DNA of 64,000 nt from Noviherbaspirillum pedocola (GCF_016632335.1 NZ_JAEPBG010000018.1:46244-110243); one strand, 5' to 3'. Shown: positions 1 through 9,333, counted from the first letter of the stretch. The notes: generated by a model from the letters alone, not told the origin. Program-made: numbers and translations.

Positions 1-482
1 TGCCGGAGACCGATGTCAGCCGCATCGAGAGCGTGCTGGAGCTGGTCGCCGCGCCGCCGTTCAACGGCCGCGCCGACCTGCCGGCGCTGGCCGAAGAAGC
101 CGAGCTGCCGGACGAGGAATTGTTTCCGGCCTGTGAAGCGCTTGGTCTCCTGGGCCTGGCGCAAGTCGAGCGCGGTGACATCGCATTGACGCCCCTCGGT
201 GTGCGCTATGCCGAGGCGGAGCAGACGCTGCGCCAGGAAATCTTCGGCCAGCAATTGCTGACCCATGTGCCGCTGGCCGCGCGCATCCGCCACCGCCTTG
301 AAGCCGAACCGACCGGCACGCTGCCCGAGGAACCCTTTGTCGAGTTGCTGGAAGAATTCCTGAAAGCCGACGAAGCCAAGCGCGTGCTGGAAGTGGCGGT
401 GGAATGGGGCCGCTATGGCGAGGTGTATGAATACGACTTCCATACCGGACGGCTGAAGCTGCCGGACCAGGAAGTGGAATAA
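1..482 (+). CDS. ABC transporter ATP-binding protein, C-terminal part (nitrate/taurine-type, AAA-associated domain)
   Basis: The reading frame is open to the left window edge (codons from position 3), so only about the last 159 residues are seen and the nucleotide-binding domain lies outside. The visible part matches the AAA-associated C-terminal domain found after the ATPase domain in some NitT/TauT-type anion importers: a winged-helix-like stretch around ADLPALAEEAELPDEEL, the motif ALTPLGVRYAEA, then VPLAARIRHRLE and an ending with EWGRYGEVYEYD. In this family the ATPase energises uptake of anions such as nitrate, sulfonates or bicarbonate. The substrate cannot be read from this fragment. 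A GTG at 33 could be mistaken for a start, but the frame continues upstream without a stop. Family assignment is by recalled domain pattern. Confidence 0.8.
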   Translation, partial: PETDVSRIESVLELVAAPPFNGRADLPALAEEAELPDEELFPACEALGLLGLAQVERGDIALTPLGVRYAEAEQTLRQEIFGQQLLTHVPLAARIRHRLEAEPTGTLPEEPFVELLEEFLKADEAKRVLEVAVEWGRYGEVYEYDFHTGRLKLPDQEVE

Positions 483-484
483 TC

Positions 485-507
485 CTGCGGCGCAGGTTCT
501 GCCGCAG
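485..507 (+). terminator. GC hairpin just after the ABC transporter gene
   Basis: CTGCGGC (485-491) pairs perfectly with GCCGCAG (501-507) across a 9-nt loop, starting 3 nt after the stop codon. There is no T-tract, so it is at best a weak terminator or an mRNA 3' stabiliser. Confidence 0.3.
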
Positions 508-696
508 CATCGGCATTGCCGCGGCGACGGCCGCGGAACGCGCCTGCAGCCGGTGCTTCCATCGAGCGATGCGCGAGACCTTCAGACTTTCCTGGCGCCG
601 GGTGCTGCGCTTGCACCCGGGTGCCCGCTCCACATAGGCCGTTTTCCTTCCCGAAAAACAAAGCCACGGCAAAATCGCCACACGCCGAAAATTTCC

Positions 697-725
697 TTGA
701 AGAATTATTTTTACTGAGAAATAAT
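697..725 (+). promoter_or_regulatory. Candidate sigma-70 promoter of the beta-helix lipoprotein gene
   Basis: TTGAAG (697-702), a 17-nt spacer, then AATAAT (720-725) lie in an AT-rich island that stands out from the GC-rich surroundings. The expected transcript start near 732 is upstream of both possible start codons of the next gene (758 and 809). The match is 4/6 at -35 and 5/6 at -10, judged by eye. Confidence 0.55.
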
Positions 726-808
726 ACCCGTTAATTTCCACATGGAAATCCGCAACAATGCGGCGGCGACCTGCTTCGCCGCGCGCTTCAAGGAAACGGG
801 AACCCATT

Positions 809-2446
809 TTGAAACACTTCGGCAATCTTCCGGGCAGGCGTCCGGGTCTGCGCCTGGCGGCGGTCGCGGCCGCGGCATTGGTTCTGGCTTCCTGCGGCGG
901 TGGCGGTGGCGCCGGTGACGCCTCCTCCGGCACTGCCTCCTCCGGCAGCTATGCCACCACCAGCGCCAGCGGCGCCACGAGCGCAAGCGTCAGCACCGCA
1001 AGCAGCGTCAGCTCCAACGGCTGGAACACCACCGCCAGCACTACCAGCGCCGTCCCGGTGCAATATGCATCGGCGGTCACCCTGGTATCCGCGCCGGTGT
1101 CGGCCGACGGCTGGACCGTCTGCGCCAGCGAAGGCGAAGTCTGCACAGTGCCGAGCGCCCGTCAGGTGCGCTACGGCAGCAATGGCAGCTACGCCTATCA
1201 ATCGGTTTCCGAGTCGATTCCCTGCAACAACGCCGCGTTCAGCAATCCGGCATCCAGCCTGCGCAAGAGCTGCGAATATGCGCCGGACAATGCAGCGACG
1301 GTTTCCGGCACGGTGTTCTCTCGCGCCAATTCCGGCCGCGTGCTGTCGGTCGGACCGGGCAAGCCGTTTTCCCGGCCTTGCGATGCCTTCGCCGCGGCAA
1401 GCAATGGCGACACCATCGAGATCGATGCCGCCGGCAGCTACAACGGCGACGTCTGCCCGATCTACCCGGACGATCTGACGATACGTGGCGTCAATGGCCG
1501 ACCGCATATCGACGCGGCCGGCAACCAGTCCGGCGGCAAGGGCACGTGGGTGGTCAAGGGCATGCGCACCCTGATCGACAATGTCGAACTGTCGGGCGCG
1601 GCGGTGCCGGACCGCAACGGCGCGGCGATCCGCCTCGACGGCATCCACCTGACCCTGACCAACAGCTTCCTGCACGACAACGAGAACGGCATCCTCACCG
1701 CCAACGATTACACCAGCGACATCGTGGTCGAGCATTGCGAGTTCGGGCACAACGGCTATGGCGATGGCTATACGCATAACCTGTACATCGGCCGCATCTC
1801 CAGCCTGACCTTCCGCTACAACTACAGCCACGATGCCAACGCCGGCCACAACCTGAAGTCGCGCGCGGGCACGAACACCATCGCCTACAACCGCTTCTCG
1901 AGCACGCCGTACGGCGTTGCGGGCACCACTGCAAGCGGCCAGCCGAGCTATGAAATCGACCTGCCCTGGGGCGGCAACAGCGTGATCATCGGCAATGTGA
2001 TCGAGCAGCCCGCGGACAACAGCAACTCGAACATCCTGGCCTATGCCGAAGAAGGCGTGAACGACAGCAATCTGCAAAGCCTGTACGTGGTGAACAACAC
2101 CTTCCTCAACCATGCCGGCAGCGGGCAATTCCTGATGATCGGCGGCGGCGTGACGAAGCCGGTGTTCCTGCAGAACAATGTCTTCGCCGGCCCGGGCGGC
2201 ATCATCACGCAAGGCTCGGCCATCCAGCGCAACAACTACGCGTCGATGAGCCCAGCCTTCATCAATGCGGCCAGCTACGATCTGCATCCGGCGCCGGGCG
2301 CGCCTTTCATCGGCGCGGGCGCCGCGGCTGGTTTTACGCTGACCGGCCAGGCGCTGAACCCGGTCTTCGAATATGTGCATGTGGCCGGCAGCACGGCGCG
2401 GCCAGTGAGGAGCCCTATCGATATCGGCGCCTTTGCTGCGCGCTGA
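809..2446 (+). CDS. Surface lipoprotein with right-handed parallel beta-helix
   Basis: A 545-residue exported lipoprotein if translation starts at TTG 809, which follows the purine stretch AAGGAAACGGGAA and gives a normal-length signal peptide. ATG 758 would add 17 residues in frame. The signal peptide ends in a lipobox LASC with lipidated Cys29, followed by a poly-Gly and Ser/Thr/Ala-rich linker to about residue 85. Next is a cysteine-rich module of about 75 residues (WTVCASEGEVC, RQVRYGSNGSY, paired Cys), a pattern that recurs in secreted carbohydrate-active proteins of this bacterial group. The rest, about residues 175-530, carries Asn-ladder and short-strand repeats (NTIAYNRFS, NNTFLNHAG, LQNNVFAG) typical of right-handed beta-helix proteins, often polysaccharide lyases or binders. 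No catalytic residues can be assigned. It has its own promoter and terminator, so it is probably monocistronic. Confidence 0.85.
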   Translation: MKHFGNLPGRRPGLRLAAVAAAALVLASCGGGGGAGDASSGTASSGSYATTSASGATSASVSTASSVSSNGWNTTASTTSAVPVQYASAVTLVSAPVSADGWTVCASEGEVCTVPSARQVRYGSNGSYAYQSVSESIPCNNAAFSNPASSLRKSCEYAPDNAATVSGTVFSRANSGRVLSVGPGKPFSRPCDAFAAASNGDTIEIDAAGSYNGDVCPIYPDDLTIRGVNGRPHIDAAGNQSGGKGTWVVKGMRTLIDNVELSGAAVPDRNGAAIRLDGIHLTLTNSFLHDNENGILTANDYTSDIVVEHCEFGHNGYGDGYTHNLYIGRISSLTFRYNYSHDANAGHNLKSRAGTNTIAYNRFSSTPYGVAGTTASGQPSYEIDLPWGGNSVIIGNVIEQPADNSNSNILAYAEEGVNDSNLQSLYVVNNTFLNHAGSGQFLMIGGGVTKPVFLQNNVFAGPGGIITQGSAIQRNNYASMSPAFINAASYDLHPAPGAPFIGAGAAAGFTLTGQALNPVFEYVHVAGSTARPVRSPIDIGAFAAR

Positions 2447-2475
2447 AAACAGCCGCATCGGGATCGAATCGTGCG

Positions 2476-2502
2476 CGGGAAGCTACGGCTTCCCGTTTTT
2501 TT
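2476..2502 (+). terminator. Rho-independent terminator of the beta-helix lipoprotein gene
   Basis: An 8-bp perfect stem CGGGAAGC/GCTTCCCG (2476-2483 and 2488-2495) with a TACG tetraloop is followed directly by seven T (2496-2502). It lies 30 nt after the stop codon. Confidence 0.92.
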
Positions 2503-2589
2503 GTTCGCCTTCGACTGCGGCGTGCGCTGCGCCGTGTCGCCATCGGTACCTGTGCTACACAGTAAGACTCCACTTCCGTGCCGATCGCC

Positions 2590-3678
2590 ATGAAAAATCC
2601 CCCCACCCCGGAAAGCCTTGCCAGCGCGCCCGATGCGCCGACGGTCGCGCGCATGGTCGGGCTGCGCTATGTGGACGACAGCCGTCCCGGCATCACGCGC
2701 AAGCCCGCCAGGGAGGGCTTTCGCTATCTGCTTGCCGACGGCACGCCGCTGCGCGACGAAGCGCAGGAGAAACGCATCCGCGCGCTGGCGATACCGCCGG
2801 CCTGGACCGATGTCTGGATCTGCCCGCTGGCCAATGGCCATATCCAGGCCACCGGCCGCGATGCGAAGGGCCGCAAGCAATACCGCTATCACGCGCAATG
2901 GCGCAGCGTGCGCGACGAAGCGAAATACGGACGCATGATCGCCTTCGGCCGGGCGCTGCCGGGCATACGCAGGAAGGTCGAGCAAGCCCTGGCGCTGCCG
3001 GGACTGCCGCGGGAAAAGGTGCTGGCCACGGTGGTGCGGCTGCTGGAGACGACGATGATCCGCATCGGCAATGCTGAATATGCGCGTGTCAACAAATCCT
3101 TCGGACTGACCACGCTGAAGAACCGCCATGTCGAAGTCGAAGGCCGGGCGGTCGCCTTTCATTTCCGGGGCAAGAGCGGCGTGAAGCATGACATCCGGCT
3201 GCAGGACGCGCGCGTGGCGCGCATCATCCGGCGCATGCGCGATCTGCCCGGCCAGGAACTGTTCCAGTATGTCGATGACGACGGCCAGACGCATTGCATC
3301 GATTCGGCCGACGTCAACGACTACCTGCGCGAGATCAGCGGCGAGGACTACACCGCGAAGGATTTCCGTACCTGGGCCGGCACCATGCTGGCCGCGCGCG
3401 AGTTGCGTGCGCTGGAAGCTTGCGCCTCGCAAACCGAGGGCAAGCGGCAGATCGTGCAAGCCATCACCGCGGTGGCCAGGCGCCTGGGCAATACGCCGGC
3501 CGTGTGCCGCAAATGCTATGTGCATCCGGCGGTGCTCGACAGCTATCTTTCCGGCGCGCTGCATGCGGCGGCGGAAAAGCTGCTGGACGCGGAAGCGGCG
3601 AACGATCCGCATGCGCTCGACGAGGAAGAACTCGCAGTGCTGGCGCTGCTCGAGGCGCAGGCGGGCCGGGCCGCGTAA
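2590..3678 (+). CDS. DNA topoisomerase type IB (poxvirus-like)
   Basis: Relaxes supercoiled DNA by transient single-strand cleavage through a 3'-phosphotyrosine. From ATG 2590 it has 362 residues, the usual size of the bacterial poxvirus-like enzymes. An in-frame GTG at 2578 would add four residues, and neither start has a clear ribosome site. The N-terminal domain carries GLRYVDDSRPGITR and IPPAWTDVWICP. The catalytic domain shows TTMIRIGNAEY (active-site Arg), HFRGKSGVKH (Lys in the beta-hairpin), KDFRTWAGT (second Arg) and CRKCYVHP, whose Tyr310 is the predicted nucleophile. The histidine of the viral enzymes appears replaced by Asn in LGNTPAV, as in other bacterial members to my knowledge. 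It is flanked by unrelated genes and is probably transcribed alone. Confidence 0.93.
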   Translation: MKNPPTPESLASAPDAPTVARMVGLRYVDDSRPGITRKPAREGFRYLLADGTPLRDEAQEKRIRALAIPPAWTDVWICPLANGHIQATGRDAKGRKQYRYHAQWRSVRDEAKYGRMIAFGRALPGIRRKVEQALALPGLPREKVLATVVRLLETTMIRIGNAEYARVNKSFGLTTLKNRHVEVEGRAVAFHFRGKSGVKHDIRLQDARVARIIRRMRDLPGQELFQYVDDDGQTHCIDSADVNDYLREISGEDYTAKDFRTWAGTMLAARELRALEACASQTEGKRQIVQAITAVARRLGNTPAVCRKCYVHPAVLDSYLSGALHAAAEKLLDAEAANDPHALDEEELAVLALLEAQAGRAA

Positions 3679-3962
3679 AGCCAGCGGACAAGTGCCGGAG
3701 ATGCTGTTTCCACAGCGCAGGCTATCCTTGTCTGGATGACAAAGAGGCTTTCCCGTATCATTGCTCCCCTGCCCGGCGACCGAGTCCTGCCGCCGGACGC
3801 TGACGCATCGCCACCCATCGCCGCACCGGTGCAAATTGGCGCGTCACGCATGCTCTGCAGGGAACATGCGCCAGCAGGGCCAGCGGCGCAAACAGTTACG
3901 CAAACAGATGCACAATCGCCGGCCAGGTTTTCCATTCCCTGCTCATCCGTTTCGGGAGCCCC
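3679..3962. other. Intergenic region upstream of kup
   Basis: 284 bp between the topoisomerase and kup. I see no convincing gene, terminator or riboswitch. It presumably contains the kup promoter, but no clear -35/-10 pair stands out. Confidence 0.5.
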
Positions 3963-5876
3963 GTGTCCACTCCTCTTCCCACCCAGCACATCGATAGCCC
4001 GGCGACTCCTGCGGCAAGAAGCCGGCTCGCGGCGCTGACGCTGGCGGCCATCGGCATCGTCTATGGCGATATCGGCACCAGCCCGCTGTACACCCTGAAA
4101 ACCATCTTCACCCCCGAGCACGGCCTGGTGCTCGACCATGCCAACCTGCTCGGCGTGATCTCGCTGATCTTCTGGGGACTGATGGTGATCGTGTCCCTGA
4201 AGTACGTGACGCTGATCCTGCGCGCGGACAACCAGGGCGAAGGCGGCATCATGGCCCTGATGGCGCTGGCGCTGTCTTCAGTTACGCGTCGCTCGCGCTG
4301 GTACCACCCGCTGCTGCTCGTTGGCCTGATCGGCACGGCGCTGTTCTACGGCGATGGCGTGATCACGCCGGCGATCTCGGTGCTGTCGGCCATCGAAGGC
4401 GTGGAAGTGGCCACGCCGGCGTTCAAGCCCTACATCGTGCCGATGACCATCGTGGTGCTGGTGGCGCTGTACGCCGTGCAGCGCAGCGGCACCGCCGGCA
4501 TCGGCAGATGGTTCGGCCCGATCATGCTGGTGTGGTTCGCGGTGCTGTCGGCCATGGGCATCGTCAACATCGTGAAGGCGCCGGCGATCCTGGCCGCGCT
4601 GAACCCGATACACGCCTTCGAATTCATGCTGCGCAACGGCTGGGTCGCGTATGTGGCGCTGGGCGCGGTGGTGCTGGCCTTCACCGGCGCCGAGGCGCTG
4701 TACGCCGACATGGGCCATTTCGGCAAGAAGCCGATCCGCATCGCCTGGTCCCTGATCGTCGCGCCCGCGCTGACGCTGAACTATCTCGGGCAGGGCGCGC
4801 TGCTGCTGCACACGCCTGATGCGGTATCCAACCCCTTCTATCAGCAGCTCGGCGCGTGGAGCGTCTATCCGCTGGTGGTGCTGTCGACGATTGCTACCGT
4901 GATCGCGTCGCAGGCCACGATCTCCGGCACCTTCTCGATGACGCACCAGGCGATCTCGCTGGGCGTATTGCCGCGCATGAACGTGGTCCATACCTCGGAG
5001 CACGAGATCGGCCAGATCTACATTCCGCTGGTGAACTGGATGCAGCTCGGCGCGGTGGTGCTGGCGGTGCTGAACTTCGAATCTTCGGACCGTCTCGGCG
5101 CGGCCTACGGCATCGCGGTCACCGCGACGATGCTCGCGACCACGCTCCTGACCTTTTTCGTGGTTCGCTACGGCTGGAAGTACAACCTGTTCCTGTGCGT
5201 CTTCGCCACCGGCTTCTTCCTGCTGATCGACGTGATGCTGTTCTCGGCCAACACGCTGAAGTTCCTGCAGGGCGGCTGGTTCCCGGTCCTGATGGGCGCG
5301 ATCATCCTGATGGTGATGCTGACCTGGGAGAACGGCCGCGAGACCGTCTACAAGAGCATGCAGGGCCATGCGATACCGCTGGAAGACTTCCTGACATCGC
5401 TGTTCCTGTCGCCGCCGCCGCGCGTGGCCGGCACTGCGGTGTTCTTCCGCCCGGTCGGCGAAGGCGTGCCGCATGCGATGCTGCACAACCTGATGCACAA
5501 CAAGGTGCTGCACGAGCGCATCGTTTTCCTGACCGTGATCCACGGCGATGTGCCGACCTATCCGGATGCCGAGCGCGTCGAGGTCAAGGCGCTGGGCGAC
5601 GAATGCTACGAAGTCTTCATCAAGTACGGCTTCAAGGACGAACGCGACATTCCGCATGCGCTCGCGCTGTGCCGCGCCTATGGCCTGGAATTCGAGATGA
5701 TGGAAACTTCGTTCTTCATTTCGCGCCAGACCGTGGTGCCGACCACCGGCCCCGGCATGGCGGTGTGGCGCGAAGCGCTGTTCGCCGCGATGTACCGCAA
5801 TGCGCGCGACGCGGCCGATTACTACCGGGTGCCGGCGAACCGGGTGATCGAGCTGGGGACGAAGCTGGAGATCTGA
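3963..5876 (+). CDS. kup: Low-affinity potassium transporter Kup
   Basis: Inner-membrane K+/H+ symporter of the KUP/HAK family, 637 residues (E. coli Kup is 622). The signature GIVYGDIGTSPLY lies at residues 31-43, followed by GEGGIMAL and FYGDGVITPAISVLSA. About twelve hydrophobic segments extend to roughly residue 455, then a cytoplasmic C-terminal domain containing GTAVFFRP and HALALCRAYGLEFEM. Translation starts at GTG 3963, preceded by GGGAG at a normal distance. In the family this protein is a constitutive K+ uptake route, most useful at low pH and in osmotic upshift. No riboswitch-like element was seen upstream. Confidence 0.97.
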   Translation: MSTPLPTQHIDSPATPAARSRLAALTLAAIGIVYGDIGTSPLYTLKTIFTPEHGLVLDHANLLGVISLIFWGLMVIVSLKYVTLILRADNQGEGGIMALMALALSSVTRRSRWYHPLLLVGLIGTALFYGDGVITPAISVLSAIEGVEVATPAFKPYIVPMTIVVLVALYAVQRSGTAGIGRWFGPIMLVWFAVLSAMGIVNIVKAPAILAALNPIHAFEFMLRNGWVAYVALGAVVLAFTGAEALYADMGHFGKKPIRIAWSLIVAPALTLNYLGQGALLLHTPDAVSNPFYQQLGAWSVYPLVVLSTIATVIASQATISGTFSMTHQAISLGVLPRMNVVHTSEHEIGQIYIPLVNWMQLGAVVLAVLNFESSDRLGAAYGIAVTATMLATTLLTFFVVRYGWKYNLFLCVFATGFFLLIDVMLFSANTLKFLQGGWFPVLMGAIILMVMLTWENGRETVYKSMQGHAIPLEDFLTSLFLSPPPRVAGTAVFFRPVGEGVPHAMLHNLMHNKVLHERIVFLTVIHGDVPTYPDAERVEVKALGDECYEVFIKYGFKDERDIPHALALCRAYGLEFEMMETSFFISRQTVVPTTGPGMAVWREALFAAMYRNARDAADYYRVPANRVIELGTKLEI

Positions 5877-5948
5877 GCGGCGTGAAGGGGGTTGGCTGCT
5901 GCGGATTGCAGTCAGCCACCGTACCCGGCGCCAACTAAAGTCGGATTC

Positions 5949-5972
5949 GTAGGGTGGGCAAAGCCCACGCGG
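5949..5972. repeat. Short palindromic intergenic repeat (GTGGGC/GCCCAC type)
   Basis: GTAGGGTGGGCAAAGCCCAC contains GTGGGC/GCCCAC around a two-base centre and is followed by a related TTGCCCGCCC tract. It resembles the palindromic unit near 38.28-38.35 kb (TAGGTTGGGCT...AGCCCAACCT) and the REP-like intergenic palindromes common in this group. It lies between the convergent kup and FUSC genes and may help termination. Confidence 0.5.
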
Positions 5973-6031
5973 CAGATCGATCAACGAAAACGCGTGTGTG
6001 TTGCCCGCCCAACGCCCCAAGCCCGGCCGCA

Positions 6032-8104
6032 CTACTTCCCGCCGCGCATCCCCGTCACCGCCTCGTTCGCCTCCCACAGCCAGTTCGCCAGAATCCGGCT
6101 CGTGGCCACCGCGCCCTCCTCCGCATCCCCGTCCCATAATGAAGCCTTGCGCTCGCGCGGCAAGGGCTGGAACGCGGCGCCGTCGGACTTGCCTTCGAAA
6201 CCATCCGCAAGCGTATCGACATTCGCGGCCACCGCATCCGCCATCGCGTGCAGCGCCTCGGCCGCCGCGGGCACGGTGTCATGCCGGTCCGACAGGTGGT
6301 AGAGATGACGCACGCAATACACGACGATCGCCAGCCGGCGCAGCCGCTCCTGTTGCGCCGCTTTCGGTGCCGGATAGAAGCTCGAAGTGACCGGCTCGAG
6401 CGCTTCACGCAAGGCCTGCAGCTTGCGGTCCAGGTCGCGCAGTGCGTCGCGCGGCTCTTCGTGCCCGGCCTCGAAAGCACGGCGCAACAGCTTCGCTGCG
6501 TCACGCAGCAGCGCCGCGCTCTTCTCGTCGGCATGTTCTCCGGTTGACACCGGCAGCACGAAGCACGCGGCCAGCACCGCCATCACCGCGCCAGCCAGCG
6601 TTTCGGTCAGGCGCAGCGTCAGCAGGTGCGGACGATACATGCCCAGCAGCTCATACAGCAGCGCCAGCATGACGGTGAGTAGCAGCACGAAGACCGTATT
6701 GGCTGCCTGAAACAGATAGAAGCCGAGCGCGATAAGGCCATACAGCAGCGCCAGCTCCAGCGCCGTGCTGCCCTGCGTGAACTCGGCAATCACCAGGCCC
6801 GCGGCCACGCCGGCCACCGTGGCCAGCACCCGCTTCCAGGCCTGCGCCAGCGTCTGGCCCGGCGTGATGGCGCGGTTGAAGACCAGGAAGGCCGCGATCA
6901 CGGCCCAGTACCAGCGCTGCGACGAGATCAGCTGCCCGGCCAGGATGGCTCCCAGGCAGGCGACCGAGGCCCGTATCGCCTGGCGCGTCGGCCCGTCCAG
7001 CGTGAAGAGGCCGGGCGTCTTCGCCGGGCCACCCGTTTCCTGCTCCATCCCGGTCAGCGCGGGCGCCGGCATGCGCCATGCCTCGCCGCGCAAGAGCGTG
7101 CGCGCCGCATGACGCAGGCGCCAGCGCTGCATGGCGTCGAGCGGCAGCGCCGGATCGGCGATGGCGGCGTACAGCTCGGCCGCATCGAATGCCGTGTCGC
7201 TGCGCACCGCTACGCGCAGCCGGGCGAGCAGCGCGGCCATGCGCTCGGCCGCCGCCGGCGCGGCATGATCGGCCCCGGCCGCCGCATGCGCCGCGCTGAC
7301 AATGGCTTCCACGGCCATTTCGCAATCGAGCATCCGCTCGCGCAAGCCTTCGTTGTCGGCCTGCGCCGCACGCGCATGCCGCCGCAAATGCGCTTCGATC
7401 TGCAGCGACAGCGCATTGAGCGCCGCGCTATCCGCGCGCGCCACGGCCTCGGCCTTGTTTGCTGTCCCGCGCGCGAAGCCCTGGGTCAGCGCATCGAGCA
7501 ACGCCGCCACGCGCGCGCGCATCGCGCAACGCATGCGCTGCAGCGTGGCTTGCGGACGATCGGCGATCAGCACGAAGCGCACCATGCCGGCGATCGCATA
7601 GCCGACGCATAGCAGCAGCGTCTGCCATGCCAGCTTGTCCGGCTGCGATTTCAGCAGCAGCGCGAAGAAATACGCGTACAGCGCCGTCATGCCCAGACCG
7701 GTGCCGCGCGGACCGTAGCGCCGCGCTTCGAAAGCGAGAAAGACCACCGCGACGAACAGGGCGCCGGAGACCCACGCCTGCCCTGCCGCAAGGCTGCCGA
7801 TGGCATTGACGGCCACGGCAACCGGCACCGCCAGCAGCAGGCTGATGCGCTGCTGGCGCGGCGCGGGGTCGCGGATCATGGTGGCCGACATCATCGGCAC
7901 CGCGATGCCCAGGATGGCCAGCTGCGGATCCTGGCCCAGCCATTGCGCCAGCGCGCGCAGGGCCAGCGTTGCGATGACGGCGACGATGAAGGCGCGCGCG
8001 CCGGTTTTCAGATGGTCGAGCGCGGGATCGGAGGCGATGAGCCGGTCGATCCAGTGGCGCAGGCGCGGCTCGCGCGGCGCGGCGGATTCAGACTGCGCCG
8101 TCAT
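6032..8104 (-). CDS. FUSC family inner-membrane protein (YccS/aromatic acid exporter type)
   Basis: A 690-residue membrane protein starting at ATG 8104, which has an AAGGGCG ribosome site and lies 17 nt after the stop of the radical SAM gene. An N-terminal hydrophobic block (about residues 30-170: ALRALAQWLGQ, MMSATMIRD, GLGMTALYAYFFALLL) is followed by a soluble helical region (about 180-370). A second hydrophobic block (about 395-540: SQRWYWAVIAAFLVFNRAITPGQT, LVIAEFTQGS, LYLFQAANTVFVLLLTV-like) precedes a soluble C-terminus. This duplicated arrangement is that of FUSC/YccS/YhfK proteins, some of which (AaeB) export aromatic acids. The WYW-A-ITAF-like motif of the FUSC_2 block is visible. 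The substrate is unknown, and the coupling to a radical SAM enzyme is unusual. Confidence 0.85.
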   Translation of the reverse strand: MTAQSESAAPREPRLRHWIDRLIASDPALDHLKTGARAFIVAVIATLALRALAQWLGQDPQLAILGIAVPMMSATMIRDPAPRQQRISLLLAVPVAVAVNAIGSLAAGQAWVSGALFVAVVFLAFEARRYGPRGTGLGMTALYAYFFALLLKSQPDKLAWQTLLLCVGYAIAGMVRFVLIADRPQATLQRMRCAMRARVAALLDALTQGFARGTANKAEAVARADSAALNALSLQIEAHLRRHARAAQADNEGLRERMLDCEMAVEAIVSAAHAAAGADHAAPAAAERMAALLARLRVAVRSDTAFDAAELYAAIADPALPLDAMQRWRLRHAARTLLRGEAWRMPAPALTGMEQETGGPAKTPGLFTLDGPTRQAIRASVACLGAILAGQLISSQRWYWAVIAAFLVFNRAITPGQTLAQAWKRVLATVAGVAAGLVIAEFTQGSTALELALLYGLIALGFYLFQAANTVFVLLLTVMLALLYELLGMYRPHLLTLRLTETLAGAVMAVLAACFVLPVSTGEHADEKSAALLRDAAKLLRRAFEAGHEEPRDALRDLDRKLQALREALEPVTSSFYPAPKAAQQERLRRLAIVVYCVRHLYHLSDRHDTVPAAAEALHAMADAVAANVDTLADGFEGKSDGAAFQPLPRERKASLWDGDAEEGAVATSRILANWLWEANEAVTGMRGGK

Positions 8105-8121
8105 CGCCGCGCCCTTGTCGC

Positions 8122-9132
8122 TCAGAAAGTGCCGCGATACACCGCGCAGCTGCTGCACACCTCGGGCGGCGTGTCCGACGACAGCGCGGCGCGAAACTCG
8201 CCATACGCCGTGTTGTTCCAAACCTGCGCCACGCCTTCGCGCGCCATGTTGCCGAAGTTGATGCGGTCCGGCGTGGCCACCATGCAGCAGGGCATGGCGG
8301 AGCCGTCATAGCTGACATAGGCGCCGCGCCAGGGCCAGTCGCAGCGCTTGGGTCCGGGCACGTCGGGAGCATGCTGGCGCGGCGTCAGGTTCGGCAGGCG
8401 CAGCTCGATGCCCAGCCGCTGCGCTTCGATGCGCGCCGCATCGAAATGCATTGCGATGCGCTCGCGCTCATCCTGCAGCAGCGTTTCCTCGTCGATGAAG
8501 GCGCGCATCGGCTTGTATTGCTCGGGCAGGCTGGATTCGGCGAAGTCATGGCACAGGTGCTGCACCGACAGGCTTTCCACGCCTTCGCGCGCGGCCAGGC
8601 GCACCAGCGCCGGCAGCTGGGTCAGGTTGCGCCGCATCACCACCGCGACCAGCTTCACATGCGGCAACGCGCTTGCCGCGGCTTCCTTCGCCGCGACGAT
8701 GCGGCGCAGATTGCGCAGCACCTTGGTGAAGGAGGCGCGCAGCCGTATCGCTTCATACGCTTCGGCCTCGGCCGCATCCAGCGATGCATGCAGCGTATCG
8801 AGCCCGCTGGACACGCACTTCGCGGCGCGGGCCTCGGTCATCAAGGTCATGTTGGTGTTGGTGGACACGCGTATGCCGCGCCCGGCGGCATAGGACACCA
8901 TCTCGAAGAAGCGCGGATGCATCATCGGCTCGCCCATGCCCTGCAGGTGCAATTCTTCGATCGCGCCGAATTCATCGATCAATCGCTTGAACACATCCAC
9001 ATCCATAGTGGCCGCAGGATGACCCGGCGCGCTTTCGGGCCGGAAGGCGATCGGACACATGCGGCAGCGCAGATTGCATTGGCCCACCGGCTCGATCTGC
9101 ACGAATCTGGGCAAAGCGACGTCGTCTCTCAT
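8122..9132 (-). CDS. Radical SAM protein with SPASM-type C-terminal cysteines
   Basis: ATG 9132 (336 residues) is preferred because AGGGAG lies 5 nt upstream, whereas the in-frame ATG 9168 has AAGGA directly abutting it. The [4Fe-4S]/SAM motif CNLRCRMC gives C19, C23 and C26, followed by the radical SAM barrel features LHLQGMGEPMMHP (the GGEP-like motif) and VSTNTNM. The C-terminal part has further cysteines (KRCDWPW, MPCCMV, EVCSSCAVY) fitting a SPASM/twitch domain that holds an auxiliary Fe-S cluster. SPASM enzymes modify peptides or small molecules, but no precursor peptide gene is obvious next to it. It is the first gene of a two-gene unit with the FUSC protein, so the product may be exported by or act with that protein (inference). 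Confidence 0.88.
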   Translation of the reverse strand: MRDDVALPRFVQIEPVGQCNLRCRMCPIAFRPESAPGHPAATMDVDVFKRLIDEFGAIEELHLQGMGEPMMHPRFFEMVSYAAGRGIRVSTNTNMTLMTEARAAKCVSSGLDTLHASLDAAEAEAYEAIRLRASFTKVLRNLRRIVAAKEAAASALPHVKLVAVVMRRNLTQLPALVRLAAREGVESLSVQHLCHDFAESSLPEQYKPMRAFIDEETLLQDERERIAMHFDAARIEAQRLGIELRLPNLTPRQHAPDVPGPKRCDWPWRGAYVSYDGSAMPCCMVATPDRINFGNMAREGVAQVWNNTAYGEFRAALSSDTPPEVCSSCAVYRGTF

Positions 9133-9333
9133 CCGGTCTCCCTGTGCTGGATGGTCAATATGCGTCATTCCTTGCGGAATTGCGCTTGTTGATTTTTAGG
9201 CAGGGAGGAAGGGGCTTGGTTCCGAGGGCTTGGAGGGGGTTTGCGGGAAACCAATGGACGTGAATGAATGACAGCGTTCGCCTGCTAGATTCGAGGTCGT
9301 TTCACATGCCGCAGCAAGCTGTCCGTGGGTGCG

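Noticed and set aside
788..2458. Long minus-strand open frame opposite the beta-helix lipoprotein
   Set aside because: The plus strand has a signal peptide, lipobox, promoter and terminator; the minus frame has none of these.
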